11,134 nucleotides of DNA from an uncultured Moraxella sp. (GCA_937889485.1 CALAPG010000183.1:1-11134); one strand, 5' to 3'. Positions 1 through 7,043 are shown, counted from the first letter of the stretch. A program made the numbers and translations. Notes: generated by a model not told the origin, from the sequence alone.

Positions 1-2
1 TA

Positions 3-1217
3 ATTATTGACTCATGGTTTGACAACTACCTTGGCGTGGTTTCATTGGTGCGCGTGCGTCAAGGGACACTCAAAAAAGATGATAAAATCTACATCAAATC
101 CACCAAAATGTCGCACCCTGTCACCTCTATTGGCGTATTTACGCCCAAATCATTGGAGACCAATATCCTAGAGGCGGGTGAAGTTGGGTTTATCATCGCA
201 GGCATCAAAGACATTGGCGGTGCCCCTGTGGGCGATACCATCACCCACGCCAAAACCCCCGAGGTTGAGCCTATCCCAGGATTCAAAAAAATCAAACCGC
301 AAGTGTATGCAGGGTTATTTCCTGTAGACTCAAGCGACTTTGAAGCGTTTCGTGAAGCGCTACAAAAACTGCAAATCAACGATGCCGCCTTATTTTTTGA
401 GCCCGACACCTCAGACGCCCTAGGCTTTGGTTTTCGCTGTGGCTTCTTGGGTATGCTGCACATGGAAATTATCCAAGAGCGGCTTGAGCGTGAGTATGAT
501 TTAGACCTCATCACCACCGCACCAACGGTGATTTATGAAATCAAAAAACGCAGCGGCGAAGTAATCCAAATTGATAACCCCTCAAAAATGCCTGACCCTG
601 GCATCATTGACGAATTTCGGGAGCCGATTGCGCGCTGCCACATCTTGGTGCCGCCCGACTATTTGGGCAATGTCATGACCCTGTGTATTGAGCGCCGCGG
701 CTTACAAGTGGACATGAAATTTATGGGGCAACAAGTACAACTAACCTTTGATATTCCTATGGGTGAGGTGGTCATGGACTTTTTTGACCGCCTAAAATCA
801 GTATCTCGCGGCTTTGCCTCGCTAGATTATGGGTTTGAACGGTTTGAAGCGGATAAATTGGTGCGTGTTGATGTGCTAATTAATGGCGAAAAAGTTGACG
901 CGCTTGCCATGATTTGTCACACCGAACAAGCGCGCTATCGCGGCAATCAGCTGGTAGAAAAAATGAAAGAGCTGATTCCACGCCAAATGTTTGATGTTGC
1001 CATTCAGGCAGCCATTGGTAGCCAAATTATCGCCCGTAGTACCGTCAAAGCGATGCGCAAAGACGTCTTGGCAAAATGCTATGGCGGTGACGTATCGCGT
1101 AAGAAAAAACTACTGTCCAAACAAAAAGAAGGTAAAAAACGCATGAAACAAGTGGGACGAGTCGAGATTCCACAAGAAGCGTTCTTGGCGGTGTTAAAAG
1201 TAGATAACCAGTCATAA
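3..1217 (+). CDS. lepA: Elongation factor 4 (LepA), 5'-truncated by the window edge
   Basis: LepA/EF4 is a ribosome-associated translational GTPase, implicated in back-translocation and in initiation or ribosome maturation. The reading frame is already open at position 3 with [13 protein letters not shown], which in full-length LepA lies about 190 residues in. The N-terminal G domain is therefore outside the window, and GTG 36 is an internal Val codon, not a start. About 404 residues are visible. First comes the beta-barrel domain II ([25 protein letters not shown]). Domains III and V follow ([48 protein letters not shown]). The LepA-specific C-terminal domain is last ([21 protein letters not shown], then a Lys-rich stretch ending in [15 protein letters not shown]). 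Nothing in the visible part is broken. It ends 15 nt before lepB, the usual pairing in proteobacteria, where the two are co-transcribed. Confidence 0.97.
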   Translation: MIDSWFDNYLGVVSLVRVRQGTLKKDDKIYIKSTKMSHPVTSIGVFTPKSLETNILEAGEVGFIIAGIKDIGGAPVGDTITHAKTPEVEPIPGFKKIKPQVYAGLFPVDSSDFEAFREALQKLQINDAALFFEPDTSDALGFGFRCGFLGMLHMEIIQERLEREYDLDLITTAPTVIYEIKKRSGEVIQIDNPSKMPDPGIIDEFREPIARCHILVPPDYLGNVMTLCIERRGLQVDMKFMGQQVQLTFDIPMGEVVMDFFDRLKSVSRGFASLDYGFERFEADKLVRVDVLINGEKVDALAMICHTEQARYRGNQLVEKMKELIPRQMFDVAIQAAIGSQIIARSTVKAMRKDVLAKCYGGDVSRKKKLLSKQKEGKKRMKQVGRVEIPQEAFLAVLKVDNQS

Positions 1218-1232
1218 GGGTAGGAAACAGGT

Positions 1233-2135
1233 ATGGATTTTGATTTTAATTTAATATTAGTACCTGCAACTTTACTGTTGGGGCTGATTTGGCTACTAGA
1301 TAAACTGGTATTCAAACAGAAAAAAAATCTGGGTTTTGAAAAATCCGCCGCCCCGATCCGCTGGGCGTATGATTTTTTCCCAATTTTGGCAGTGGTGCTG
1401 GGGGTGCGCTCATTTTTGATTGAGCCATTTAATATCCCATCTTCCTCAATGGTGCCAACCCTTTATACGGGTGATTTTATTGCGGTCAACAAGTACGCTT
1501 ATGGCATTCGCCTGCCACTGGTTAATACCAAAGTCTTGGATTTGGGTAGCCCCGAGCGCGGCGATGTGATCGTATTTCGCTATCCTGTTAATCCAAAAAT
1601 TTATTATATCAAGCGTGTGGTCGGTGTGGGCGGTGATACGGTCAGCTTCAATCATGGTGTGCTAAGTGTCAATGGCAAAGCCGTTGCCACCACGCCCGCC
1701 AATTTTACCCCAAACCCCAAAATGACGGAACAATTATACTCAGCAGGCAAAACCGAAACAGGCGAGGTGATTATCCCTGAACAAGCCAAAGCGATGGGTA
1801 TGGCAGAAGAAACCCATGCCAGCTACTATCAAGAAGTGCCTAGTGCGAAGCACACGCATTTGGTGCGCTATTTGGGTGACCAGTGGTACCCTTATGCCGA
1901 ATTTTTGCAAAAAGTGTCACCCACCCTCAACCAAACTCAAGGGCAATCATGGCAAGTTACCGTGCCGCAAGGTCAGTATTTTGTGATGGGTGACAACCGT
2001 GATCGCAGTGCCGATAGCCGCTTTTGGGGCTTTGTGCCAGACCAAAACTTGGCAGGTAAAGCAGTATATGTATGGACGCATAAAGCGGGTGGCTTTAGTA
2101 TGCCAAGTTTTAACCGCAATGGCGCTATTCATTAA
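1233..2135 (+). CDS. lepB: Signal peptidase I (LepB)
   Basis: LepB is the inner-membrane serine/lysine protease that removes signal peptides from exported preproteins such as the OmpA encoded downstream. The protein has 300 residues. There are two N-terminal hydrophobic segments (about residues 5-22 and 47-63) separated by a basic cytoplasmic loop, as in E. coli LepB. The catalytic serine is Ser72 in PSSSMVPTL and the general base is Lys127 in YYIKRVVGVGGD. The conserved box MGDNRDRSADSRFWGFVP sits at about 252-269 and the C-terminus NRNGAIH resembles the E. coli end. Residues about 148-240 form the variable periplasmic domain II. The start is supported by a GGAAACAGG ribosome-binding region directly upstream and by the 15-nt spacing from lepA, which suggests co-transcription. 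Family and catalytic residues are seen directly; function follows from the family. Confidence 0.97.
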   Translation: MDFDFNLILVPATLLLGLIWLLDKLVFKQKKNLGFEKSAAPIRWAYDFFPILAVVLGVRSFLIEPFNIPSSSMVPTLYTGDFIAVNKYAYGIRLPLVNTKVLDLGSPERGDVIVFRYPVNPKIYYIKRVVGVGGDTVSFNHGVLSVNGKAVATTPANFTPNPKMTEQLYSAGKTETGEVIIPEQAKAMGMAEETHASYYQEVPSAKHTHLVRYLGDQWYPYAEFLQKVSPTLNQTQGQSWQVTVPQGQYFVMGDNRDRSADSRFWGFVPDQNLAGKAVYVWTHKAGGFSMPSFNRNGAIH

Positions 2136-2234
2136 CCTAATCACCCAGCCCTAAGACTTAGCACAAAAACTAGTTAAGCTTTTTAAACAACATCAGCAAA
2201 ACTCCCGAGAACTGACTAGCCAAGTGCCAAAACT

Positions 2235-2270
2235 ACCCACTTTATTAACAACTAAGTGGGTGCCACCCAC
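2235..2270 (+). promoter_or_regulatory. Two alternative, mutually exclusive hairpins in the lepB-DUF4845 leader
   Basis: ACCCACTT (2235-2242) is perfectly complementary to AAGTGGGT (2254-2261), giving an 8-bp stem with an 11-nt loop. GTGGGT (2256-2261) is also perfectly complementary to ACCCAC (2265-2270), giving a 6-bp stem with a 3-nt loop. The middle segment is shared, so only one hairpin can form at a time. No T-run follows, so neither is a rho-independent terminator. The element ends 31 nt before the next start codon. A role in attenuation, mRNA processing or stability is inference only. Confidence 0.4.
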
Positions 2271-2301
2271 AATGATTTACTAGTAAAATAGGAAAAATAT
2301 C

Positions 2302-2691
2302 ATGAACTTACCCAGTCATCAGCGCGGTGCCAGTGTTAGTGGTATCTTGATTATGACCATGCTAATCGTTGTGTGCATCAAAATAGGGCTTGCCATCATA
2401 CCTGCCCAAATCGGGCATTACCAGCTCAAAAAATCGGTCATAACTGCCTTAAAAAAATCCAACGACAATAAAGAAACTGGCAAGCAGTTTATCAATGGCT
2501 TATCATCACAATGGAACATCAATGGTTATCAGCAAAAACCCGATGAAGTCATTATCATTGAAAACGAACTACCAGGCAGCCTCAGCATCAAACTAAAATA
2601 TACTGAGGTTTCTAACTTTTTTGGTGACGTTGATATTGTCAATCGTTTTGAAGACACCATAACCGCTCAAGATGCGCAAGCGGCAAAATAA
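2302..2691 (+). CDS. DUF4845-family small membrane protein between lepB and rnc
   Basis: This is a 129-residue protein with one N-terminal membrane segment (about residues 13-36, SGILIMTMLIVVCIKIG...). It is preceded by a short QRGASVSG motif and followed by a soluble alpha/beta-looking domain of about 90 residues. The head resembles a pilin-like single-pass anchor but lacks the Gly-Phe-Thr-Leu-x-Glu prepilin signature. Size, topology and position between signal peptidase I and RNase III match DUF4845, a widespread proteobacterial family of unknown function. It has no cysteines beyond the one in the membrane segment and no recognisable catalytic motif. ATG 2302 is supported by AGGA at 2290-2293 with 8-nt spacing. 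It lies 166 nt after lepB, with the alternative-hairpin leader in between. Most of the protein would be periplasmic or cytoplasmic depending on orientation; the basic N-terminus suggests N-in, C-out. Function is unknown. Confidence 0.8.
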   Translation: MNLPSHQRGASVSGILIMTMLIVVCIKIGLAIIPAQIGHYQLKKSVITALKKSNDNKETGKQFINGLSSQWNINGYQQKPDEVIIIENELPGSLSIKLKYTEVSNFFGDVDIVNRFEDTITAQDAQAAK

Positions 2692-2700
2692 CAATTGTGT

Positions 2701-2719
2701 GCAGTGCATCGCGTGCTGC
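2701..2719 (+). promoter_or_regulatory. Short hairpin in the rnc leader
   Basis: The 19-nt segment GCAGTGCATCGCGTGCTGC can fold into a 7-bp stem (two G-U pairs) with a 5-nt loop, ending 41 nt before the rnc start. In E. coli, RNase III cleaves a stem-loop in its own leader to limit its expression. This hairpin is shorter than that one, so an autoregulatory role here is only a possibility. It is followed by TTTCTG rather than a clean T-run, so it is a poor terminator candidate. Confidence 0.3.
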
Positions 2720-2760
2720 TTTCTGCCATCGCCCTTAATTTGATACTATTTGAAAATTGA

Positions 2761-3546
2761 ATGAACCAGCTTGTCACTATCCCTACTTTTAACCTAAAAA
2801 AACTACCGCCACAAGTGCGTCAGCTCACTGCCTTGTTTTATCAGATGGGTTACCATTTCACAAACAGCAATTTGCCCATCATGGCGTTGATGCACCGATC
2901 TTTTGACAGTGAACATAACTATGAGCGGCTAGAGTTTTTGGGTGATGCATTATTAGGTGTCATTATTGCTGAAGCCTTATATCTACGCTACCCCGACTAC
3001 AATGAGGGGCGACTCACGCGGATGCGTGCCACATTGGTGCGAGAAGAAACGCTTGTCATTGTTGCCAAGCAGCTTAAGTTGTCTGATTATTTAATCTTGG
3101 GTGTGGGCGAGCGTAAAGGCGGTGGGCGTCAGCGCGCCTCCATTTTGGCAGATAGTGTAGAAGCCCTCATTGGTGCAATTTATTTAGACAGTCAAAGTTT
3201 TGACACGGTGAAAAATTGTGTACTAACATGGTTTGAAGCATTATTTGAACAAGTCAAAGAACAAAAAGTGCTAAAAGACGCCAAAAGTCGGCTACAAGAG
3301 CTATTGCAGGCGCATCAACTGCCGCTACCGCGCTATGAAGTCACCGAAACGCTTGGCAATGCGCCGCACCAAATTTTTATTGTCACTTGCTTGGTTGAAT
3401 TTACCATTGAAAACAAACACACCAAACAGCTAGAAAACACCCAAGCCACAGTCACACAAAAAGGGGAAAGTCGGCGTATTGCCGAACAACGCTGCGCTGA
3501 GGGCATGCTGACCAAACTTGCCCAAATACTACCTGTATTACGTTAA
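2761..3546 (+). CDS. rnc: Ribonuclease III
   Basis: RNase III is the double-strand-specific endoribonuclease that processes rRNA precursors and regulatory RNA duplexes; it acts as a Mg2+-dependent homodimer. The 261-residue protein carries the signature HNYERLEFLGDALLG. By alignment with E. coli the metal-binding and catalytic residues are all present: Glu55, Glu58, Asp62, Glu82, Asp131 and Glu134. The nuclease domain covers about 20-165, including TRMRATLVREETL and SILADSVEALIGAIYLDS. The double-stranded-RNA-binding domain covers about 172-256, starting at DAKSRLQELLQ and ending with ESRRIAEQRCAEGML. About 17 residues precede the usual E. coli-like start. The ATG at 2761 has no clear Shine-Dalgarno sequence (GAAAATTG upstream), so translation may be weak or the true start slightly different. 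It is followed by era, the classical rnc-era pair. Confidence 0.96.
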   Translation: MNQLVTIPTFNLKKLPPQVRQLTALFYQMGYHFTNSNLPIMALMHRSFDSEHNYERLEFLGDALLGVIIAEALYLRYPDYNEGRLTRMRATLVREETLVIVAKQLKLSDYLILGVGERKGGGRQRASILADSVEALIGAIYLDSQSFDTVKNCVLTWFEALFEQVKEQKVLKDAKSRLQELLQAHQLPLPRYEVTETLGNAPHQIFIVTCLVEFTIENKHTKQLENTQATVTQKGESRRIAEQRCAEGMLTKLAQILPVLR

Positions 3547-3662
3547 AACAGGCACAACAAAGTACGCGGTCACTCCCCAAACCGCCACAAAAACAGGTAT
3601 GATAGCCTGATTAACCGCCCATTTTTTGATAATGAATACAATTGACACTGAGACAGACAACT

Positions 3663-4715
3663 ATGCCTAGCCATAATGACGTGCGTGACACGCAAATGCC
3701 AACCAAAACCGCCGACCAGCCGCAACCATCATCAACCAACGAGGATGTGATTGGACAATTTTTTAATGCCGAGACCGCGCCTAGTACAGCGTTGGCGCAA
3801 GATTTTCGCACAGGCTATGTTGCCATTGTTGGGCGCCCCAACGTTGGCAAATCTACCCTAATGAACCACGTATTGGGGCAAAAACTCTCCATTACCTCAC
3901 GCAAACCACAAACCACGCGCCACCGTATCATGGGGATTTTAACCGATGAACAAATGCAAGCCATCTTTGTGGACACCCCAGGTATTCATAGCAAAGAAGT
4001 GCGCGCCATCAATGAACGCATGAATAAAGCAGCAACCTCTGCATTAGTGGATGTAGATTTAGTACTTTTTGTAGTTGATAGCCTAAAATGGGTCAGTGAT
4101 GATGAGCTAGTTTTTCAAAAGCTACAAAACCTCAACGTACCTGTGGTGGCAGTGATTAACAAATGCGATACCATTAAAGACCAAGCGCAGATGTTTACCC
4201 TCCTACAAAAACTCCACGACACCGCCACCTTTACTGACATTGTACCTGTATCTGCATTACGTGGGCAAAATCTGGATGAACTTACCAGAGTCATCCAAAA
4301 ACATTTGCCTATTGCAGAGCCTATCTATGACGCAGAACAAGTAACCGACCGTTCGGAGCGTTTTTTAGCCAGTGAAATTATTCGAGAGAAAGTCATGCGC
4401 GCCTCTGGCGACGAAATCCCCTACGACTTGACCGTACAAATAGACACCTTCAAAGATGAACCGCCTCACCAAGACCCAAAAACGGGCAAATGGCGTAAAG
4501 CAGTCACCTTTATTGATGCCACCATCTTTGTAGAACGCCAAGGGCAAAAAGTCATTGTCATTGGCGAAAAAGGCGAAAAAATCAAACAAATTGGCATCGA
4601 TGCACGTCAAGACATGGAAAAAATGTTTGATAAAAAAGTGATGCTAACCTTATGGGTCAAAGTGAAAAAAGGCTGGTCAGATGACGAGCGTGCCTTAACC
4701 AGCCTTGGCTACTAA
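3663..4715 (+). CDS. era: GTPase Era with an N-terminal extension
   Basis: Era is an essential GTPase that binds the 3' end of 16S rRNA and assists 30S subunit maturation. The G motifs are visible: GRPNVGKS (P-loop), TTRHR (switch region), DTPG, NKCD and SAL. The C-terminal KH domain is recognised by EGQKVIVIGEKG-type sequence (here RQGQKVIVIGEKGEKIKQIG), followed by ARQDMEKMFDKKV and the terminal WVKVKKGWSDDERALTSLGY. The frame extends up to a TTG at 3642. I prefer ATG 3663 (350 residues) because a GAGA at 3650-3653 lies 9 nt upstream; the TTG would add 7 residues. A later in-frame ATG at 3696 is also possible. With the preferred start the P-loop core is preceded by about 50 hydrophilic, probably disordered residues absent from the 301-residue E. 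coli protein. It sits 116 nt after rnc and 49 nt before recO. Confidence 0.95.
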   Translation: MPSHNDVRDTQMPTKTADQPQPSSTNEDVIGQFFNAETAPSTALAQDFRTGYVAIVGRPNVGKSTLMNHVLGQKLSITSRKPQTTRHRIMGILTDEQMQAIFVDTPGIHSKEVRAINERMNKAATSALVDVDLVLFVVDSLKWVSDDELVFQKLQNLNVPVVAVINKCDTIKDQAQMFTLLQKLHDTATFTDIVPVSALRGQNLDELTRVIQKHLPIAEPIYDAEQVTDRSERFLASEIIREKVMRASGDEIPYDLTVQIDTFKDEPPHQDPKTGKWRKAVTFIDATIFVERQGQKVIVIGEKGEKIKQIGIDARQDMEKMFDKKVMLTLWVKVKKGWSDDERALTSLGY

Positions 4716-4750
4716 GTCATAGCAGCTTACCAAAAAGCGACCACTTATTT

Positions 4751-4778
4751 ATGCGAAATCAGTCATGCGAAATCAGCC
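4751..4778 (+). repeat. 14-bp tandem duplication spanning the recO start codon
   Basis: ATGCGAAATCAGTC (4751-4764) is followed immediately by ATGCGAAATCAGCC (4765-4778), with 13 of 14 bases identical. The second copy holds the recO start. Because the unit length is not a multiple of three, the first ATG is out of frame and opens a 10-codon reading frame (MRNQSCEISH) ending at TAA 4781-4783, inside recO. Neither ATG has a strong Shine-Dalgarno sequence. The repeat is seen directly; any effect on recO translation is inferred. Confidence 0.85.
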
Positions 4779-5532
4779 ATTAACAGGCTACGTGCTGCAC
4801 CAAAAACCGTATCAAGATCACCGTAGTTTGACCTATTTTTTTAGTCAAGAACGGGGCTTGGTACATGGCATTGGCAAAAAAAACTTGCCGCTGTTTTCGT
4901 GTATCTCATTATTTGCCAGTGGTAAAAATAGCCTAAAAAATTTTAGCCAAAGTCAATTAACCGCTAAGACTTGTATGCTGAACGGACAGGGTCAATTTGC
5001 TGGCTTATACCTAAATGAGTTACTGCTTAAACTACTACCCGTTGAAGAATCCAGCGAGCATCTTTGGCAAGCCTATGATCATTGCCTCGCTCAAATTCAT
5101 AGCTTGTATCAGATACCACCATTAGACGCGACAATGCAATCACAATTTCTCAAATTTTATCTGAGACAATTTGAAACCGAGCTGCTAAACAATTTGGGTT
5201 ACGGCGTTGATTTTTACAAAGACGCACTAGGCGATGAGATTACCCAAAATCAAAGCTACTATTATCAGCTTCAGCGGGGGTTTATGCCTGCAGACACAGA
5301 CACAGAACCTAGTAGTGCCATTTTGCTAGCGGGGGAAGCGATCTATCAGTGGCGGCATGTGCTACAGCACCCCGAGCAACTAGACCTGCACAGCCAACAA
5401 AGCAGCCTATGGGTAAACCAAACCATCAATTTACTAAGCAAAATCTACAAACAAGTCATTGACGATTTGGTCAATTATGAAACACTACAAAGTCGTGAAT
5501 TATGGCACCAACTTGCCCAGTTTGGTCGATGA
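4765..5532 (+). CDS. recO: DNA repair protein RecO
   Basis: RecO works in the RecFOR pathway, where it binds SSB and RecR and helps load RecA on gapped DNA; it also anneals single strands. The 255-residue protein matches the family layout. An N-terminal OB fold (about 5-80) starts with the typical GYVLHQKPYQDHRSLTYFF and GLVHGIGK. A helical domain follows with GLYLNELLLKLLP (80-92) and the conserved LNNLGYGVDF (141-150). The C-terminal SRELWHQL (about 243-250) is equivalent to the KSRELF box of E. coli RecO. It has too few correctly placed cysteines for the zinc motif seen in RecO of some other phyla, as is normal in this class. The start at 4765 fits the family N-terminus but sits in the second copy of a tandem duplication. 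It ends 33 nt before pdxJ and is probably co-transcribed with it. Confidence 0.94.
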   Translation: MRNQPLTGYVLHQKPYQDHRSLTYFFSQERGLVHGIGKKNLPLFSCISLFASGKNSLKNFSQSQLTAKTCMLNGQGQFAGLYLNELLLKLLPVEESSEHLWQAYDHCLAQIHSLYQIPPLDATMQSQFLKFYLRQFETELLNNLGYGVDFYKDALGDEITQNQSYYYQLQRGFMPADTDTEPSSAILLAGEAIYQWRHVLQHPEQLDLHSQQSSLWVNQTINLLSKIYKQVIDDLVNYETLQSRELWHQLAQFGR

Positions 5533-5565
5533 CACAAGTTAACTTGAAACACACAAGAGGTTATC

Positions 5566-6315
5566 ATGCAGCATTCCACGCGTTATCCCTTGTTAGGGGT
5601 CAACATTGATCACATTGCCACATTGCGCCAAGCGCGAGGCGTTAGCTACCCAGACCCAGTCGCAGGCGCCTTATTGTGTGAACAAGCGGGCGCAGACGGC
5701 ATCACCCTGCATTTACGTGAAGACCGTCGTCACATCCAAGACGACGATGTCTATCGGCTAGCTAAAGTCATCAAAACACGCATGAATCTTGAAATGGCAG
5801 TGACCGATGAAATGGTCAAAATTGCCTGTGAAGTGAAGCCTGCATGGGTGTGTCTAGTACCAGAAAAACGCCAAGAGCTCACCACCGAAGGCGGCTTAGA
5901 CGTCATTGCAGGTGCTGAAAAAATTGCCAACGCTATTAAAGCCCTACATGCGGTGGGCAGCCAAGTATCTTTGTTTATTGACCCCGAACCCCACCAAATT
6001 GACAAAAGCATCGAGCTTGGTGCGGACGCCATAGAATTACATACAGGCGCCTATGGTGAAGCATATCTAGCAGGCGATGCCAAAAAAATTGCCCATGAGC
6101 AACAGCGCATCCAACAAGCCACAAATTATGCCAAAACCCAACACAGCACATTGTTGGTAAATGCAGGACATGGGCTGACCCGTGACAACGTCGCCGCCAT
6201 TGCCAACATTGAAGGCATCCATGAGCTTAATATCGGTCACGCCATCATGGCTGATAGCGTATTTATGGGGCTACAGCAAGCCGTTGTCGCCATGCGTGCA
6301 GCTTTTGCCAACTAA
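5566..6315 (+). CDS. pdxJ: Pyridoxine 5'-phosphate synthase (PdxJ)
   Basis: PdxJ catalyses the last ring-forming step of the DXP-dependent vitamin B6 pathway, condensing 1-deoxy-D-xylulose 5-phosphate with 3-amino-2-oxopropyl phosphate to pyridoxine 5'-phosphate in the cytoplasm. The 249-residue TIM barrel begins with the hallmark [17 protein letters not shown]. Expected catalytic and binding residues are present: His49 in [12 protein letters not shown], Glu76 in MNLEMAVT and His202 in VNAGHGLT, corresponding to E. coli His45, Glu72 and His193. [18 protein letters not shown] and ELNIGHAIM are also conserved. The start is well supported by AAGAGG at 5555-5560, 5 nt before the ATG. In enterobacteria pdxJ follows recO and precedes acpS. 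Here recO-pdxJ is kept but acpS does not follow; instead a convergent pseudopilin gene overlaps the last 4 nt. Confidence 0.97.
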   Translation: MQHSTRYPLLGVNIDHIATLRQARGVSYPDPVAGALLCEQAGADGITLHLREDRRHIQDDDVYRLAKVIKTRMNLEMAVTDEMVKIACEVKPAWVCLVPEKRQELTTEGGLDVIAGAEKIANAIKALHAVGSQVSLFIDPEPHQIDKSIELGADAIELHTGAYGEAYLAGDAKKIAHEQQRIQQATNYAKTQHSTLLVNAGHGLTRDNVAAIANIEGIHELNIGHAIMADSVFMGLQQAVVAMRAAFAN

Positions 6316-6869
6316 CGGCAGCTAAAAGCCGCCTCGGCATAAGGCTGGTATTTAATTATTCCAGTCTTATTAAACGTTATCTTAAAGCTATTGTTGTGAT
6401 CTTCTGCATCGCAGCAATAGCGAATATTTCCCATATAACCGATCGGTCTACCACTATCAGGCTTAAACTCAATATAAGACCTATTTAAAGCAATACCCGT
6501 TACCAAATAACCAAATTTCAGGGTCAAATCCACCTGATGATTTAACTGATCAACTGCCGCATCATAAACATGATTCTCATTTTTATCCAAAAAACTGATT
6601 AACTGCTCACCGCCCACCTGCACGCACTGCAAATTATCGTTTGCCGTACAACCCACCACCGTATCTTGATAGATCAACGCATCTTGCCTTGCCTCCACCA
6701 AAAACGTTTTGAGCTGCGAAGAGAGCGTCATAGCCTCCATTTTCTGCATATTTTTAACCATCACCACACCACCCATACCGATCACTATACCCAACACGAC
6801 CAGCGTTACTAACAGCTCAAGCAACGTAAAACCTTGCGCTTCACCCTTGATGTTAAAATCCACCTGCAT
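6312..6869 (-). CDS. Type IV pilin-like minor pseudopilin (GspH/FimT family)
   Basis: The 185-residue protein has a class III prepilin signal. A short leader ending in Gly13 is followed by [21 protein letters not shown], with the required Glu at mature position +5 (Glu18) and an N-terminal hydrophobic helix to about residue 38. PilD-type prepilin peptidase would cut and methylate it. The rest fits a GspH/FimT fold: [13 protein letters not shown] (93-105), [10 protein letters not shown] (135-144) and a late [12 protein letters not shown] strand (162-173). Five cysteines (74, 82, 152, 153, 184) suggest one or two disulfides, with 74-82 and 153-184 the likely pairs. Likely roles are a minor pilin in type IV pilus priming or DNA uptake, or less likely a type II secretion pseudopilin. 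No other pilus gene is in the window. The ATG at 6869 lies only 2 nt after AAGGA; GTG at 6863 (codon 3) would have ideal 8-nt spacing and keeps the signal. Confidence 0.85.
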   Translation of the reverse strand: MQVDFNIKGEAQGFTLLELLVTLVVLGIVIGMGGVVMVKNMQKMEAMTLSSQLKTFLVEARQDALIYQDTVVGCTANDNLQCVQVGGEQLISFLDKNENHVYDAAVDQLNHQVDLTLKFGYLVTGIALNRSYIEFKPDSGRPIGYMGNIRYCCDAEDHNNSFKITFNKTGIIKYQPYAEAAFSCR

Positions 6870-6871
6870 CG

Positions 6872-6876
6872 TCCTT
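6872..6876 (-). promoter_or_regulatory. Ribosome-binding site that questions the pseudopilin start
   Basis: TCCTT on the plus strand reads AAGGA on the minus strand. It is 2 nt from the ATG at 6869 and 8 nt from the in-frame GTG at 6863. The longer spacing is the usual one, so the protein may start at the GTG with an 11-residue leader before the cleavage site. Confidence 0.5.
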
Positions 6877-6948
6877 AAATTTACAAAAGCGCCGTATTTG
6901 TACCGCCAAAATTATTTAGAAATACTAAAGTTAACCAAGAAAAAAATA

Positions 6949-6957
6949 GTATACAAT
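6949..6957. promoter_or_regulatory. Possible overlapping divergent -10 elements
   Basis: AGTATACAAT contains TACAAT (6952-6957) on the plus strand, followed by a GC-rich CGCGCC like the discriminator seen at the typA promoter. The same bases read TATACT (6954-6949) on the minus strand, which would give the pseudopilin a leader of roughly 70 nt. TTAACC (6931-6936) is a weak plus-strand -35 at 15-nt spacing; no good minus-strand -35 is visible. Low confidence. Confidence 0.25.
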
Positions 6958-7043
6958 CGCGCCTCATCTAAAAATAGACTTTTTTCAATTTTTTGGCTAA
7001 AAAACGCGGATTTAGCCACCCAAAAAAATAAAAAAATGGCTGA

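Noticed and set aside
89..517. 142-codon minus-strand open frame inside lepA
   Set aside because: Antisense shadow of a well-recognised gene; Ser-rich composition, no ribosome-binding site and no recognisable domain.
36..1217. GTG at 36 as a gene start
   Set aside because: The frame is open and homologous to LepA from position 3, so the GTG is an internal Val codon of a gene cut by the window edge.
2235..2261. Rho-independent terminator between lepB and the DUF4845 gene
   Set aside because: A stem is present but nothing like a T-run follows; kept only as a possible regulatory structure.
3594..3604. TATGAT (3599-3604) as an era promoter -10
   Set aside because: No -35 at suitable spacing, and the gene is already in a co-directional cluster; too weak to list.
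6316..6331. CGGC...GCCG hairpin after pdxJ as a terminator
   Set aside because: Only 4 bp with no T-run on either strand.
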